A stretch of 64,000 nt of DNA from contig NZ_CP119145.1 in assembly GCF_029167625.1 (NCBI RefSeq), positions 6,944,001 to 7,008,000 of the forward strand, written 5' to 3'. The notes beneath the pieces were generated by a model. It searched no databases. It was not told the DNA's origin and saw only the letters and a program-made list of their open reading frames with translations. Position numbers and translations under genes: made by a program. This document shows, one piece after another, positions 1 through 10,200 of this stretch. The number at the start of each line of letters is the position of its first letter. Within the stretch, counting starts at the first letter, position 1. This stretch comes from Streptomyces sp. AM 4-1-1 (GTDB taxonomy: Bacteria > Actinomycetota > Actinomycetes > Streptomycetales > Streptomycetaceae).

Positions 1-1
1 G

Positions 2-934
2 GAGCGCGGCCTCTGCGCGGGCGGCGACATCCGCACCATCTGGGAGAACGCCCGTACGGGCGGTCACGCGTCGACCGCTTTCTGGCGCGACGAATACCTC
101 CTCAACGCCCGGATCGCCCGCTTTCCGAAGCCGTACGTCGCACTCATGGACGGCATCGTGATGGGCGGAGGAGTCGGGGTGTCCGCCCACGGAGACGTCC
201 GTGTCGTCACGGAGCGCTCACAGATCGCCATGCCCGAGACCGGCATCGGCTTCGTCCCCGACGTCGGCGGCACCCACCTCCTGGCCTCCGCACCCGGCGA
301 GCTGGGCACCCACCTGGCGCTCACCGGAACCGCGGTCGGCCCCGCCGACGCGCTGCTGTGCGGCCTCGCCGACCACTTCGTACCCTCTTCGCGCCTCGCG
401 GAACTGACCGAGGCCCTGGCCATGAGCGGAACGGCCGCCGAGGTCACGCGGACCGTGGAGCGGTACGCGACAGCCGCGCCCCGGAGCGGGCTCGCGGCGC
501 ACCGGGAGTGGATCGACGTCTGCTACGCGTCCGAATCCGTCGAGGAGATCGTCGACCGGCTCCAGGGCTGTCCCGCGCCCGCCGCCGGGGAGGCCGCCGG
601 AACACTCCTCTCCAGGTCGCCCACCGCTCTGAAGGTGACCCTCGCCGCCGTGCGCCGGGCCCGTCGGCTCGGTGACCTGGAAGCGGTGCTCGATCAGGAG
701 TTCCGCGTCTCGTACGCCGCCCGTGTCCTGCCCGATCTCATCGAGGGCATCCGTGCCCGGATCATCGACAAGGACCGTGCCCCGCACTGGCGGCCCGCCG
801 GACTGGACCAGGTCACCGACGGCGACGTGGCCCGCTTCTTCACGCCGTTGGGCGACGAGGAGCTGGGGCTCGCCCCCGGGCGCGTCCCAGCGACCACCGG
901 TCCGGACACCGGCGCCCGGACCGGCCAGGTCTGA
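2..934 (+). CDS. Enoyl-CoA hydratase/isomerase family protein, 3-hydroxyisobutyryl-CoA hydrolase-like (5' partial)
   Basis: The frame is open from the first bases of the window, so the gene starts upstream. The opening residues contain GLCAGGDIR, the oxyanion-hole signature of the crotonase superfamily, followed by a second glycine-rich oxyanion segment (MGGGVG) around the internal Met at 146. The remaining 310 residues and the C-terminal helical part with an RALLIDKDR-like segment (RIIDKDRAPHW) match the hydrolase branch that cleaves 3-hydroxyisobutyryl-CoA in valine degradation rather than simple hydratases. The family is usually about 350 residues, so only a few dozen residues are missing. 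The ATG at 146 is internal to the fold and is not the true start. Assignment to this superfamily is secure; the exact acyl-CoA substrate is inferred. Confidence 0.85.
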   Translation, partial: ERGLCAGGDIRTIWENARTGGHASTAFWRDEYLLNARIARFPKPYVALMDGIVMGGGVGVSAHGDVRVVTERSQIAMPETGIGFVPDVGGTHLLASAPGELGTHLALTGTAVGPADALLCGLADHFVPSSRLAELTEALAMSGTAAEVTRTVERYATAAPRSGLAAHREWIDVCYASESVEEIVDRLQGCPAPAAGEAAGTLLSRSPTALKVTLAAVRRARRLGDLEAVLDQEFRVSYAARVLPDLIEGIRARIIDKDRAPHWRPAGLDQVTDGDVARFFTPLGDEELGLAPGRVPATTGPDTGARTGQV

Positions 935-982
935 GCCGGCCCGCCCGATCCGGACCAGGGACGGGCACCGACCCGCCGCGGG

Positions 983-1210
983 TCAGTGGGCCGAATCGGA
1001 CAGGCTCGGCCTGAGCGTCCGTACGAGATCGAAGAACCTGGCCTCGTTGCCCGAGAGCCCGGCCCGTCGCAGCGCGCCGTCGGCCTCCGCGATCGGGGAG
1101 GCCAGCAGCGGCAGATACAGGGGCGCGTCGTCCGGGTCCACCAGCGCGGCGCGTGCCGTTTCCAGCAGCCGGATGTACGCCTGGGCCGCGGCGAGTTCGT
1201 CATCGCTCAT
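983..1210 (-). CDS. Small hypothetical protein (75 aa)
   Basis: A 75-residue acidic, helix-rich protein beginning MSDDELAAAQAYIRLLE. It has no signal peptide, membrane segment or cysteine motif. The codon third positions are strongly G/C-biased as in genuine genes of this window. It is convergent with the hydrolase gene that ends 49 bases away. I do not recognise a characterised family; small proteins of this look are common in Streptomyces genomes. A purine-rich stretch (CTGGAGATGCTGAG in gene orientation) precedes the start. Function unknown. Confidence 0.6.
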   Translation of the reverse strand: MSDDELAAAQAYIRLLETARAALVDPDDAPLYLPLLASPIAEADGALRRAGLSGNEARFFDLVRTLRPSLSDSAH

Positions 1211-1306
1211 CTCAGCATCTCCAGATCAGAGGTGTTGGCCCGTCAAGCATCCCCCATGGGTCCGACAACTCCCGTCGCCGCCGGGTACACGGCCGGTGCG
1301 TCGGCG

Positions 1307-1792
1307 TCAGCTCCTGCGGTCGCGGCGTGTGGGCGGCTCGACCTCCACGTACCGTCGGCGCCGTGGCCCGCGGTACAGCAGCGCCGTCCAGCCCAGCCCC
1401 TCCAGCACTCCGGCGCACCTGGCCAGCGCGTCCTCCTCCTGGTGCGCGGCCCCGCCGCCCGGCGGACCGAGCCACTCCACCCGTACGGTGCCGGGCGTCT
1501 CGCCCCGCCCCACGCGGTACCCGGTCGCCACCCGCGACCCGGACGGGTCGACCGCCGAGGCGGCCGTTCCCGACGCCTCAAGAGCCAGGGCCACCGCTCG
1601 TACCGGCTGGTTGAGTTCCCACCGGGCGGGGGAGTCCTCGGGCCTTCCCGGACCGGTGTTCGTCAGCCGACGGATCTCCAGCAGCCCGGCGAACGCCGTC
1701 CGCACCGACGCGTCTCGTCGTCCGTCCGGCTCGCCCGTCGGCGGGCCGTCCCCGGTGGCGGGCTCGAATCCGGCCCCTTCCCCGATGCCCAT
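1307..1792 (-). CDS. Hypothetical protein (161 aa)
   Basis: The open frame extends upstream to 1996, but the ATG at 1792 is preceded by AAGGGGAG a few bases away, a strong ribosome binding site, and the residues upstream of it are low-complexity. The predicted product has a disordered acidic N-terminus, then a compact region of about 100 residues (RWELNQPVRAVALALE... to VEVEP) with alternating hydrophobic strands, and a very basic C-terminal tail. No catalytic motif, signal peptide or membrane helix is visible. It lies alone between convergent or unrelated small genes. Not recognised; I give no function. Confidence 0.55.
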   Translation of the reverse strand: MGIGEGAGFEPATGDGPPTGEPDGRRDASVRTAFAGLLEIRRLTNTGPGRPEDSPARWELNQPVRAVALALEASGTAASAVDPSGSRVATGYRVGRGETPGTVRVEWLGPPGGGAAHQEEDALARCAGVLEGLGWTALLYRGPRRRRYVEVEPPTRRDRRS

Positions 1793-2074
1793 CAGCTCCC
1801 CTTGGATACCCGACCCCTGCGGCTCACCGGGGACAACCGTCTTCCCGATGGTTCCCCGACTCCCGGCCAGTGTCCTTTGCCGCACTGACAGTTGCCCGCC
1901 GTGGGGCGAGGACGTCGGCGCAACCCGGGTGAACCCGCCCGGCGGACCCGGTCGGTCCCGGGGTACTCGACGCCTTGACGGTGTCCACACCTCCATGCCT
2001 TCGCGACCTCGACACGTCGTGTCCGCCGCCCCCCGGTGCGACGGCCTCCGCGAGACCGGAGTCCGCCGGGCGCG

Positions 2075-2608
2075 TCAGCCCTTCAAGACGTCGTCCCCGG
2101 CCCAGGGGGTCTCCAGCACCTGCTTCAGCCGGGCCAGTGTGGTACGGATGTTGCCGCGCTGGAAGTCCGCGAAGGTGTGGCCACGGGTGGCTGCCCGGTC
2201 GAACGCGTCGGCCAGCCGGTCCGGCCAGCTACGCCGGTCGTCCATCCACGTCTCGGTCACCAGAGTGCCGCCGTCCACCGGCTCGAACCGGTACTCCCAG
2301 GTGGCGATGGCCCCGGGCAGCCGAGGCCGCCGCCATCCGATCGCGTGGACCCGGAACGCGAACCGCTCACCGGGGTCGGCGGCGATCACCGTGCACTTCG
2401 TGGTCCAGCGGAACCCGCCGCGCTTGTTGCGCCCCTCGAAGACCATGCCCACGTACGCCCCACCGTCCCGACGCTCCCCGCGCACGGTGGCGCCGTGGTT
2501 CTCCGGGCTCCAACGCCCCATCGACGTGGGGTCGCTGAGCTGTGCGTAGACGACGGACGGCCTCGCGCGAATCACGATGCTGTCCGACACGGACATGGTG
2601 CGGGGCAC
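2075..2608 (-). CDS. SRPBCC (START/Bet v 1-like) family protein
   Basis: This 177-residue protein has the SRPBCC layout: an N-terminal strand (DSIVIRARPSVVYAQLSD), the DPTSMGRWSPE turn, a central group of antiparallel strands, and a long amphipathic C-terminal helix ending GNIRTTLARLKQVLE. Such proteins bind hydrophobic ligands in a helix-grip cavity, and in actinomycetes many are annotated polyketide cyclase/dehydrase-like without a known ligand. The GTG at 2608 is preferred over the ATG at 2596 because GAGGAG lies 7 bases before it. Nothing nearby is biosynthetic, so its ligand is unknown. Confidence 0.8.
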   Translation of the reverse strand: MPRTMSVSDSIVIRARPSVVYAQLSDPTSMGRWSPENHGATVRGERRDGGAYVGMVFEGRNKRGGFRWTTKCTVIAADPGERFAFRVHAIGWRRPRLPGAIATWEYRFEPVDGGTLVTETWMDDRRSWPDRLADAFDRAATRGHTFADFQRGNIRTTLARLKQVLETPWAGDDVLKG

Positions 2609-2937
2609 GGATCGACTCCTCTTCCGCGGTCGGCGCCGACGACCTCCGGGAACCGGACGGACCGCACGACCGTAGTCCCGACCCCCACACCCTACGCACC
2701 GGTAGGCAGTGGGTGTACCCCGGACCGGTGATCTTCACAGCCGTTTCCCGGACGTCCCCCTGGACGTGCACGACACGGACGACGGACGACGGACCCCGGC
2801 GCGGTGGCGGGGCGCGGCCGGCCTCGACCTGACACGTCGCGACACCGGTCGCCCCGGCCGGCCCGCGAGGTCCGTGCCGACCGCGGGGCCGGACATCCAC
2901 CTCCGGCGGCCGGTCGGGGTGACGGCGCGTCGGACGG

Positions 2938-3597
2938 TCAGGCGCGCCACTGGGCCGTGCGCTCCGGGGAGGCCGACGCCAACGCCTTCACGATGGCGTC
3001 GGCATCGCCCTGGTTGCCGTAGACGGGCGTGCCGGGCTGCTGCCGCCACGACTCGTCCAGGCCACCGGCGTCCACCGTGTCGAATCCCAGCTCGTCGATG
3101 AGGTCGCGCACGAGCCGTTTCGCGGCCTGGTCGTCCCCGGCGACGGGCAGCGCCTGGCGGCCGGGACTGCCCTGGGGTCGGCCGTTGTCGAGGATGTCCT
3201 GCGCGTACGTCCCGTTGAACGCCTTGATCACCGGGTGGCCGATCCGCTCCTGCGTCCACAGGCTCTCCGGCAACCCGCCCTCGATGGCCGCGATACGGCC
3301 GTCGCGCTGCTGCGGGTAGTAGTTGCCCGTGTCGATGACCGCGACACCGTCCGCCGCCCCGTCGAGGAAGCCGGTGGGCAGGTCGGGAACGGCCTTGAGC
3401 GGAACGGTGACCACGACGACCTGTGCTCCCCGCGCCGCGTCCGCCGCGGCGACCGGCGTGGCTCCCGTCTCCTCGGCCAGCGCGCCGAGCGTGTGCGGAC
3501 CACGGGAATTGGCGACCGCGACCTCGTGCCCGAGGGCGGTGAGACGCCGGGTGAGGTTGCCGCCGATATTCCCGGCTCCGATGATGCCGATCCTCAT
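2938..3597 (-). CDS. NAD(P)-binding reductase of the F420-dependent NADP reductase-like family
   Basis: The protein of 219 residues opens with MRIGIIGAGNIGGNL, a classic Rossmann dinucleotide-binding GxGxxG. Downstream segments (VVVTVPLKAVPDL, VAVIDTGNYYPQQ, KAFNGTYAQDI) are typical of the FNO/YrpG-like group that contains F420:NADP oxidoreductases and related dehydrogenases. It is soluble and single-domain. True FNO enzymes are near this length, but family members also include proteins without F420 activity, so the cofactor partner cannot be fixed from sequence. The gene is transcribed away from the muramidase gene, with an AT-richer shared upstream region between 3598 and 3856. Confidence 0.8.
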   Translation of the reverse strand: MRIGIIGAGNIGGNLTRRLTALGHEVAVANSRGPHTLGALAEETGATPVAAADAARGAQVVVVTVPLKAVPDLPTGFLDGAADGVAVIDTGNYYPQQRDGRIAAIEGGLPESLWTQERIGHPVIKAFNGTYAQDILDNGRPQGSPGRQALPVAGDDQAAKRLVRDLIDELGFDTVDAGGLDESWRQQPGTPVYGNQGDADAIVKALASASPERTAQWRA

Positions 3598-3856
3598 GAT
3601 TCCGACCCTTCGAAGTTACCCATGTGAAGAAAAGATGAACAGATCGCACAGTTGGGGGAGTTGAAGAAAACATCCCTCGCGGTATCGCCAACTCCTCGCG
3701 TGCGGTACCTATTCCAAGGTCCTTATTTCGAACCTCAGAACGAGGGTGACAATCGGCAAAACGTTCCTACTTGGGGCGGACGGATGGGAACCGGTCACCA
3801 TGGGCAGCAATCGGGACGAGAAACGGAATACCCCGACTCGCTTCGAGGTGGTGCCC

Positions 3857-4408
3857 ATGCTGAACGGCGTCGATGTCAGCTCATACCAGTCGTCCTTCGA
3901 TACGGACGGCCTGGACTTCGTCTTCATAAAGGCGACCGAGGGCCGCTCGTACGTGAATCCGCGCCTGACCGACCAGGCGAAAAGGGCGCGCGACGCGGGC
4001 TGCGTGGTCGGCTTCTACCACTTCCTGTGGCCCGGGAATATCGCGGCGCAGGCCGAGTACTTCCTCGCCAAGGCGCCGGAGAAGGCCGGGGACCTCCTTG
4101 CCGTCGACTGGGAACAGACCGGCGAGGGGACCTGGGCGAGCAACACGGACAAGGACAAGTTCATCCGGGAGGTGAAGCGGCTGAGACCACATCATCGTGT
4201 GCTGCTCTACTGCAATCGCACGTTCTGGCTGAACCGGGACACCACCTCGTACGCCGGGGACGGTCTCTGGATCGCCGACTACGTGACCCCCGGCAAACCC
4301 AGAATTCAGGCGTCCTGGCGCTTCCACCAGCACACCGACCGGCCGCTCGACAAGGATGTGGCCGACTTCGCCTCGCGCAAGGCGCTGCGCGACTGGGCCG
4401 CCGGGTAG
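3857..4408 (+). CDS. Glycoside hydrolase family 25 (N-acetylmuramidase-like) protein
   Basis: The core begins MLNGVDVSSYQ, the GH25 N-terminal strand carrying the first catalytic-site Asp, and continues with FIKATEG, a GFYHF strand and AVDWEQ, where the general acid Glu of GH25 lies in the DxE motif. The C-terminal part (WIADYV, ASWRFHQHT) also fits. At 183 residues it is about the size of a bare GH25 catalytic domain. The longer open frame reaches back to 3746, but the ATG at 3857 sits behind a GAGGTG motif and begins exactly at the domain. No signal peptide is visible from this start, so it may act inside the cell or be exported by lysis. It would cleave the beta-1,4 bond between MurNAc and GlcNAc. 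Confidence 0.85.
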   Translation: MLNGVDVSSYQSSFDTDGLDFVFIKATEGRSYVNPRLTDQAKRARDAGCVVGFYHFLWPGNIAAQAEYFLAKAPEKAGDLLAVDWEQTGEGTWASNTDKDKFIREVKRLRPHHRVLLYCNRTFWLNRDTTSYAGDGLWIADYVTPGKPRIQASWRFHQHTDRPLDKDVADFASRKALRDWAAG

Positions 4409-4534
4409 CGGACACGCCGTACGGGACGCGGGGGCGAAAGGCGGCGCGGGGTTCGGGACGCGCGGGGACACCTCTCGCGCACCCCCTGAGCGGTCCCGTA
4501 CGGGAAAGCGCGGGTCGTCGCCGTCGGACGACCG

Positions 4535-4897
4535 TCAGGGTCGGGGCTCCGGTCGTTCGGTACGACCGGAGCCCGACGAGGTCGCCTTCGGGACCGAGTG
4601 CGTGAGGGACTTCTCGGGTGCGGTGCGGCGCCGGGCGTTCGCGGCGGCCGAGTGCAGCGAGCGCAGGGCGAGCAGCAGGATGCCGATGTCGTCGAGGTAG
4701 ACCGGATCGGGCAGCAGATCGACGGGCGACACGGTGTAGATCATCGCGGCCCAGACGAGTGCCTTGTTGTGCAGCGGAATTCCGGAGTCCAGCAGCATCT
4801 TCCTGGCCCGGACCACACGGACCAGGAGAACGGCCGCGATCCCCATGGTGAGTAGCGCGCCGACCGCGCCGAGCGTGAGCCATGCCGTGGTGTCCAT
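4535..4897 (-). CDS. YkvA/DUF1232-like small membrane protein
   Basis: From the ATG at 4897 the product is 120 residues: one N-terminal transmembrane helix (WLTLGAVGALLTMGIAAVLLV), a basic turn (RVVRARK), and then a segment KALVWAAMIYTVSPVDLLPDP...LDDIGILLLALR. That segment has the SPxDLxPD and LDD signatures of the DUF1232 family. The C-terminal tail is charged and disordered. The family function is not established. An upstream in-frame ATG at 4909 is an alternative start; the frame itself reaches 5008 but the extra residues are arginine-rich and unlikely to be translated. Confidence 0.75.
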   Translation of the reverse strand: MDTTAWLTLGAVGALLTMGIAAVLLVRVVRARKMLLDSGIPLHNKALVWAAMIYTVSPVDLLPDPVYLDDIGILLLALRSLHSAAANARRRTAPEKSLTHSVPKATSSGSGRTERPEPRP

Positions 4898-5402
4898 GGC
4901 TCTACGCATACCCCGAGGCCGGCGGACGACCGCGCACGCCACGGGCCGGCCCTCGTCCGTACGGCGCACCGGCCGCCGTCGCCCCCGGGCCGGGTCCGGG
5001 TTTCCCACCTGAGACGTACACTCCAGTCATGGGCCACACATACGCGGTGAGGGAGTGCCTGCCGAAGGCTCCTCGCACGCTCAGCCCTACTGCGCCGTGG
5101 GCGCACTGCCGGGCCCTGCACGGCCACGGCTGACCGCCTTCTGACGCGCCACCCCCGTTCTGCCTGATCTCCTGACGGGTCTTTTCGACGGATCTTCGTA
5201 CGACCTTCCGTATCTCTCGTCATCCCTCGTCCCGATGGGACCGCCCCGCATCACCCGGATCACTCCGCTGCCCTTCGCGCAGCACCCGCACCACATCCGC
5301 AGTACCCCGCGCACCACTCTCGCGGCTCCTCGGCGCACCGGACCTGTCACTCTGTGTGATTTTCCGGTGAGCCGTCCCGGCCGCACCCTCGAAGGGACCC
5401 CC
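4898..5402 (+). other. Intergenic region upstream of the MurE paralogue, with a possible 34-codon leader ORF
   Basis: About 500 bases separate the divergent YkvA-like gene and the Mur ligase gene. A short ATG frame at 5029-5133 encodes 34 residues and is preceded at once by GTACACT, a plausible -10 hexamer placed as for a leaderless transcript; no good -35 is visible. Its peptide has no run of one amino acid that would indicate classical attenuation. The remainder holds no open frame with convincing coding bias. Low confidence beyond its being a long 5' region. Confidence 0.3.
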
Positions 5403-6896
5403 ATGAAGCTGAGCGAGTTGCTGGCCGGACACGACCATGAGGTCCTTCTGGGGGACCCGGAGACCAGGATCACCGCCGGGGCGTGCCTCGACGCTCACCG
5501 CGTATCGCCCGGGTCGCTCTTCGTCGCGGTGCCCGGCCACCGGGAGGGCGGCACGGAGGCCGTCGGCTCGGCCCTGGCACGCGGCGCCGTGGCGGTGTTC
5601 GTCGAGGCCGAGGCGCCCGACCTGCCGGCGGCGGTGTGGACCTCGGCCGCCGACGCCTGTGTCGTTCGCGTGCCGGACACGCGTGCGGCGGCGGCGCTCG
5701 TCGCCTCCCGTTATTACGGACAACCGGGACAGGCCATGGACATGGTCGCGATCACCGGCACCAACGGGAAGACATCGATCTCGTACATGGTCGAATCCCT
5801 CCTCCGCATCGCCGAGGGCGCCAAGGTGGGAGTCATCGGGACGGCGGGCAGCCGCATCGGCGACGAACTGATCCCGATGCCACGCTCGGTGCTGACCACC
5901 CCGGAGGCTCCGGACTTCCAGTACCTGCTGGGACACATGCGCGACCACGAGGTGGGCACCGTGGCCCTGGAGGCCACCTCCATGGGACTTCTGGAGCGAC
6001 GGGTGGACCACTCCTTCATCGACGTGGGCATCTTCACCAATCTCACCCAGGACCACCTGGACGACCACGGCACCATGGAGAACTACCGGGACGCCAAACT
6101 CCGCCTGTTCCAGGGACTGTGCCGACGCGCGGTCATCAACGCGGACGATCCGGTGGGGGCCACCGTCGCGGCACTGATGCCGGACGCCTCCGTCACGTAC
6201 GCCCTCGACACCGAGGCCGACTACCGGGCGACCGATCTCAGCATGAACGCCTTCGGGACCCGCTTCACCCTGCACCACGCCGGAAGCAAGTACCCGGCGG
6301 CGATTCCGGTACCCGGCCGGTTCTCGGTCTCCAACGCGCTGGCCACCCTCGCCGCCTGTCACCTCCTCGGCCACGACCTGGCCGGACTGGTCGCCGCGCT
6401 GGACCGGATGCCCCCGGTGCCCGGCCGGCTCGAACGCTTCGAGACCCCGCAGGGCGCGGCCGTGATCGTGGACTACGCGCACTCTCCCGACTCGCTGGAC
6501 AAGGTGCTCTCCGCCATCCGGGACTTCGCACCCGGCCGGGTGCTCACGGTGTTCGGCTGCGGAGGCGACCGGGACGTGACCAAGCGGGTCCGCATGGGGC
6601 AGATCGCGGGTGCCCGCTCCGATCTGTGCGTGCTCACCTCCGACAACCCCCGGGACGAGGACCCCGAGGCGATCATGGATCAGATCGCCCCCGGTATCAG
6701 GGCGACCGGCACACCGTTCGCACGGTTCGCCGATCGTCGTGAGGCGATCGCCCACGCGCTGTCCGCCGCCCGGCCGGGCGACATCGTGCTGGTCGCGGGG
6801 AAGGGCAGTGAGCCGTACCAGATCGTCGGGGAGCGGCTGATCCCGTTCAGCGACATGGCGACGGTCCGCGAACTCTCCGCGGAGCGGACGAGCTAG
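5403..6896 (+). CDS. Mur ligase, UDP-MurNAc-tripeptide synthetase (MurE) paralogue
   Basis: The 497-residue protein has the three-domain Mur ligase layout. Residues 118-124 (TGTNGKT) form the ATP P-loop, a TTPEAPD segment follows, then ALEATSMGLLERR and FTNLTQDHLDDHGTMENY. The C-terminal domain carries TSDNPRDEDPEAI with D414-N415-P416-R417. DNPR is the motif that MurE enzymes use to select diaminopimelate rather than lysine. MurE normally adds the third residue to UDP-MurNAc-L-Ala-D-Glu. The gene is not inside a division and cell-wall cluster, so it is probably a second copy with a special role; the housekeeping copy would be elsewhere. The frame extends to 5235, but the ATG at 5403 follows GAAGGGACCCCC and begins at the conserved N-terminus (MKLSELL). 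Confidence 0.85.
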   Translation: MKLSELLAGHDHEVLLGDPETRITAGACLDAHRVSPGSLFVAVPGHREGGTEAVGSALARGAVAVFVEAEAPDLPAAVWTSAADACVVRVPDTRAAAALVASRYYGQPGQAMDMVAITGTNGKTSISYMVESLLRIAEGAKVGVIGTAGSRIGDELIPMPRSVLTTPEAPDFQYLLGHMRDHEVGTVALEATSMGLLERRVDHSFIDVGIFTNLTQDHLDDHGTMENYRDAKLRLFQGLCRRAVINADDPVGATVAALMPDASVTYALDTEADYRATDLSMNAFGTRFTLHHAGSKYPAAIPVPGRFSVSNALATLAACHLLGHDLAGLVAALDRMPPVPGRLERFETPQGAAVIVDYAHSPDSLDKVLSAIRDFAPGRVLTVFGCGGDRDVTKRVRMGQIAGARSDLCVLTSDNPRDEDPEAIMDQIAPGIRATGTPFARFADRREAIAHALSAARPGDIVLVAGKGSEPYQIVGERLIPFSDMATVRELSAERTS

Positions 6897-7271
6897 GGAC
6901 TTCCGTCCGGGTCAGGCCGGGCTCGCGGGCTCCGGCACCGCACCTCACGGCGATGTCGTCGGTCGGCACGGCTCCGCCATGACTCCCTCCTCCGCCTCGC
7001 GGCGCACGGCACCGGAGTCCGCTCCCCGATCCGGGCTGACCCAGACGAAAGGCCCTGGCCGACACGCGGTCCGCCTGTCCTCTTTCGAGTGATGATGCGA
7101 CTGCCGGCCATTGGGGCCGACGGACTGTCGCTCCCTTCCCTTCCATACGTGTGACCAGGCACGGAACGTCCCGATAGGGGACGCCGCGGCCGTCGTGGAC
7201 ACCTCCGCGCCCGTACCCGGCCGACACGTCGGGCGGGCGAGAATGCCGGGACACACGTCATTCAGGGAGGG
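6897..7271. other. Intergenic gap between the MurE paralogue and the SNF2 gene
   Basis: These 375 bases contain several overlapping minus-strand frames, but none has a recognisable domain, a good ribosome binding site or consistent third-position bias. I see no clean terminator hairpin after the Mur ligase stop. The segment presumably carries the promoter of the SNF2/SWIM pair; no convincing -35/-10 pair stands out. Confidence 0.4.
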
Positions 7272-10200
7272 ATGTTGACGGCGCAGCGCCACGGCCGGGC
7301 GACCATCGGAACCCCGGCCGCCGCACCGCACCCGTCGACGGGTGGCACCTCGGCGGCGGCGCCCACGAGGCGGCGGCCCCTGTCCGCTCTCGACGCCGGA
7401 GAATGGAGCGACCACCTCGCAGCCGCCTGCGTCCACGGCGACCTGACGGGCGGTCTCGGGGCCGAGGCGGTCCGCCGGACCGCCTCTGGGCTGATGTCGC
7501 TGCGGGATCTGCGGATGGTGCTGCTCGTCGCGGACGCCCGCGATGTCTGGGCACCCGTCCGGGAGGCGGCCCTGGCCCACGCGGCCCGCGTCCCGGAGAC
7601 CGCGCGGGACGTCCTGCAACTGCACTGCCAGCTCGAAATGTGGCCCCCGACGGGGTTCACCGACACCCGCGACGTCTCGGACGGCGCGGGGACCTCCTTC
7701 GAGGTCGTCGCCCGGGCCGGGCTGCCGGGCCACGAGGTCACCGGACCGGCCCACCGGGGCCCGACCCGGCAGCACGCCCGCGACCGGGCGGCGACCGGTC
7801 TGCTCGCCCGGCTGGCCGGCGCCACCGATCCGCTCGCCCCCACCGAGCTGCCCCGCCCCCGTGCGACCGGCGACAGCGTTCACGGACTGGGAGCGGAGGC
7901 GTTCGAGGTCCTGCTGGACGAACGCGTCTGCTCCGACACACCCGGCCCGCGCCTGCTGGACGAGCTGCTGCGACGTGCGGAACAGGGCAGGTTCCAGCAC
8001 CGCCACATGTACCAGCTCCTGTTCACCGCCCATGGCCCCGGCTGGCACGAGGCCCGGGTCGCGGCGCTCGACGTCGTCGCGCAGCGCTCCGGATTCGCCG
8101 AATCCCTGCTGGTCATGCGGGCCAAGGAGCTGGGCGTACCAGGGCCGGTCTACGAGCAGAGCAGCCGACCCGGCCCCGGCTCGGAGGCGCCCTCGTACCT
8201 GACCACCGCACGGTTCGATCCGGGCGGCGGGCCGGTGAACGGGGCCCCGCGAAGCGCGCGTGGACGCAGGTCCGCCCGGCACCGCGCGTCGGTCGGTCTG
8301 CTCGCGGCCCTGACCGCCCTGCCCGAGACGGTGGTGCGTCTGCCCGACCTCCCCGACCCCGACCCGCCGACGGTCTCGCCCGCGCCGGACCGGGCGGAGC
8401 GGGCGGCGGAGGACCGCGACGAACGCAAGCGCCGCCGTACCAACGCGCTGATGGACCTCAACCAGCTGAAGATGGATCACGTCATCGGCAAGCCGGAGTG
8501 GGTGTACGAGCGCACCGGGTCCGCGCACCAGCCCGCGTTCGTCTGTACCGGCCGCTGTCCGTACGACGGGCGGACGGTCGAGGCCAGGGGGCACGGAGGT
8601 TCGAAGGCGGACGCACGCATGGCCGCCGCGTCCGCGCTGCTCCGGTTGCTGCCGACAGCGGGCGGAGCTTCGAAGCCCCCGGCCGGACGGCCGCCCACGG
8701 CGCCCGTACCCACGGTCGCGTCGTCCGCCCACTCGGCCGCCGCCGACGCCCTGCGCGGCGGCTGCGCCCTGACCCTCCTCATGGACGGACCCGCCGACGG
8801 CCCCCACTTCCTGCTCTACCGCCCCGACGGCCGTCCGATGCCCGCGGCGACCCCGGCGGCGGCTCTGCCAGGGGCGGTCAGGGAACTGGTCCTGGCCCGC
8901 GATCACGGCGTCCGCCGCGTCCCGGTGGCGGGATGGGCCCTGCCGCTGCGCCCCGCCGTCCGCACACTCCTCGCTCTCGACGGCGACCGGGCCCTCCATC
9001 CCTCCGCCCAGGCGTGGCAGGCGGCCACCCGTCTGGGACTGGGGCTGGTCGCCGCCCGACTCGTCCATCCGGCGCTCGGCGACGACGGCCGGGACGCCTG
9101 GCACGTCGGCCCGCTCACCGGCCCCGTGCTCGGAGCCGTTCGACACATCGCCGAACAGATGCCCCCGCACGCGCACTGCCGAGCGCTGCCCGCTCCCGAC
9201 GGTGCCCCGCGCATCACCACACCGCTGCACGCCGTGGAGGCATTCCTCCACGTCCTGGCCGACACCCTCGTCCGCACCCCGGGTGCCCACGCGCTCTTCG
9301 GCGACGGGCCGTTCCTCTCGGCCACCGGGGAGCCCGCGCCCGCGCTGCGGCGGTGGGCGGACGACATCGAGGACCGGGCCGACCCCGCCCCGCGCCCTCG
9401 GCTGCTCCTGACCGTCCATCCGCCCTCGGACACCGATGCGGCCGCCCAACACCTGCGCTCCACACTGTCGTTGTATCCGGACGACGACGAAGCCGGAGCC
9501 GCCGGGCCCGTCCCCGCCGACGACGTGTGGTCCGGTCGGCATCCCGGCGCCGACTCGCCGCTGAGGCGCCGCCAGGTCCGCCGCGCGCTGCGCCGGATCG
9601 CGGACATCTGGCCGGCCGCCGCACGACTGGCCACCTCGGCTGCCCCCGCCCGGCTGAGGCTGTCCGTCGCGGAGGCCGTGCGGCTCGTCGCCGAGGCCGA
9701 GCCGCTGGCGGCGGCCGGATTCCGGGTGCGCTGGCCCGAAGGGCTCATCGACGCGCTCACCACCCGAACCGTCGTCGGCAGCCGGTCCGCAACGCCGGAA
9801 TCCCGGCTCGGGCTGGAGCAACTGATCGACTTCCGATGGCAGTTGGCACTGAACGGGCAGGCGCTCACCGAGGCCGAGATGGACGCCCTGGCGGAAGCCG
9901 CGCGTCCCCTGGTCCGGCTGCGCGACACCTGGGTCCTGCTCGACGAGACCACCGTGCACCGAGCCGCCCATCGGGGCCTCGCCTCGCTCAACGGCGCCGA
10001 CGCCCTGGGCGCCGCGCTGTCCGGAAGCGTGAGTGTCGACGGCGCGACGTACGCCTGTGAACCCGCGGACGGCCTCGCCCAGTTGATCGCGGCCCTGCGC
10101 GCCGACGCCTCCGAGGCCGCCCCCCTGCCCCCGCCCCGGGCACTCCGCGCCCGACTGCGCGGATATCAGCACCGGGGCCTGACCTGGCTGGCCCGCATCA

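Noticed and set aside
672..2549. A 625-codon plus-strand frame
   Set aside because: Pro/Ser/Arg-rich frame crossing several minus-strand genes with no start signal or domain; a shadow.
3657..3695. GGAGTTG/CAACTCC inverted repeat in the AT-richer region before the muramidase
   Set aside because: Arms of seven bases with a 25-base gap are likely by chance; no regulator lies nearby.
5029..5133. Possible 34-codon leader peptide before the MurE paralogue
   Set aside because: Not called as a gene because it lacks a ribosome binding site and a regulatory codon run; noted only as part of the upstream region.
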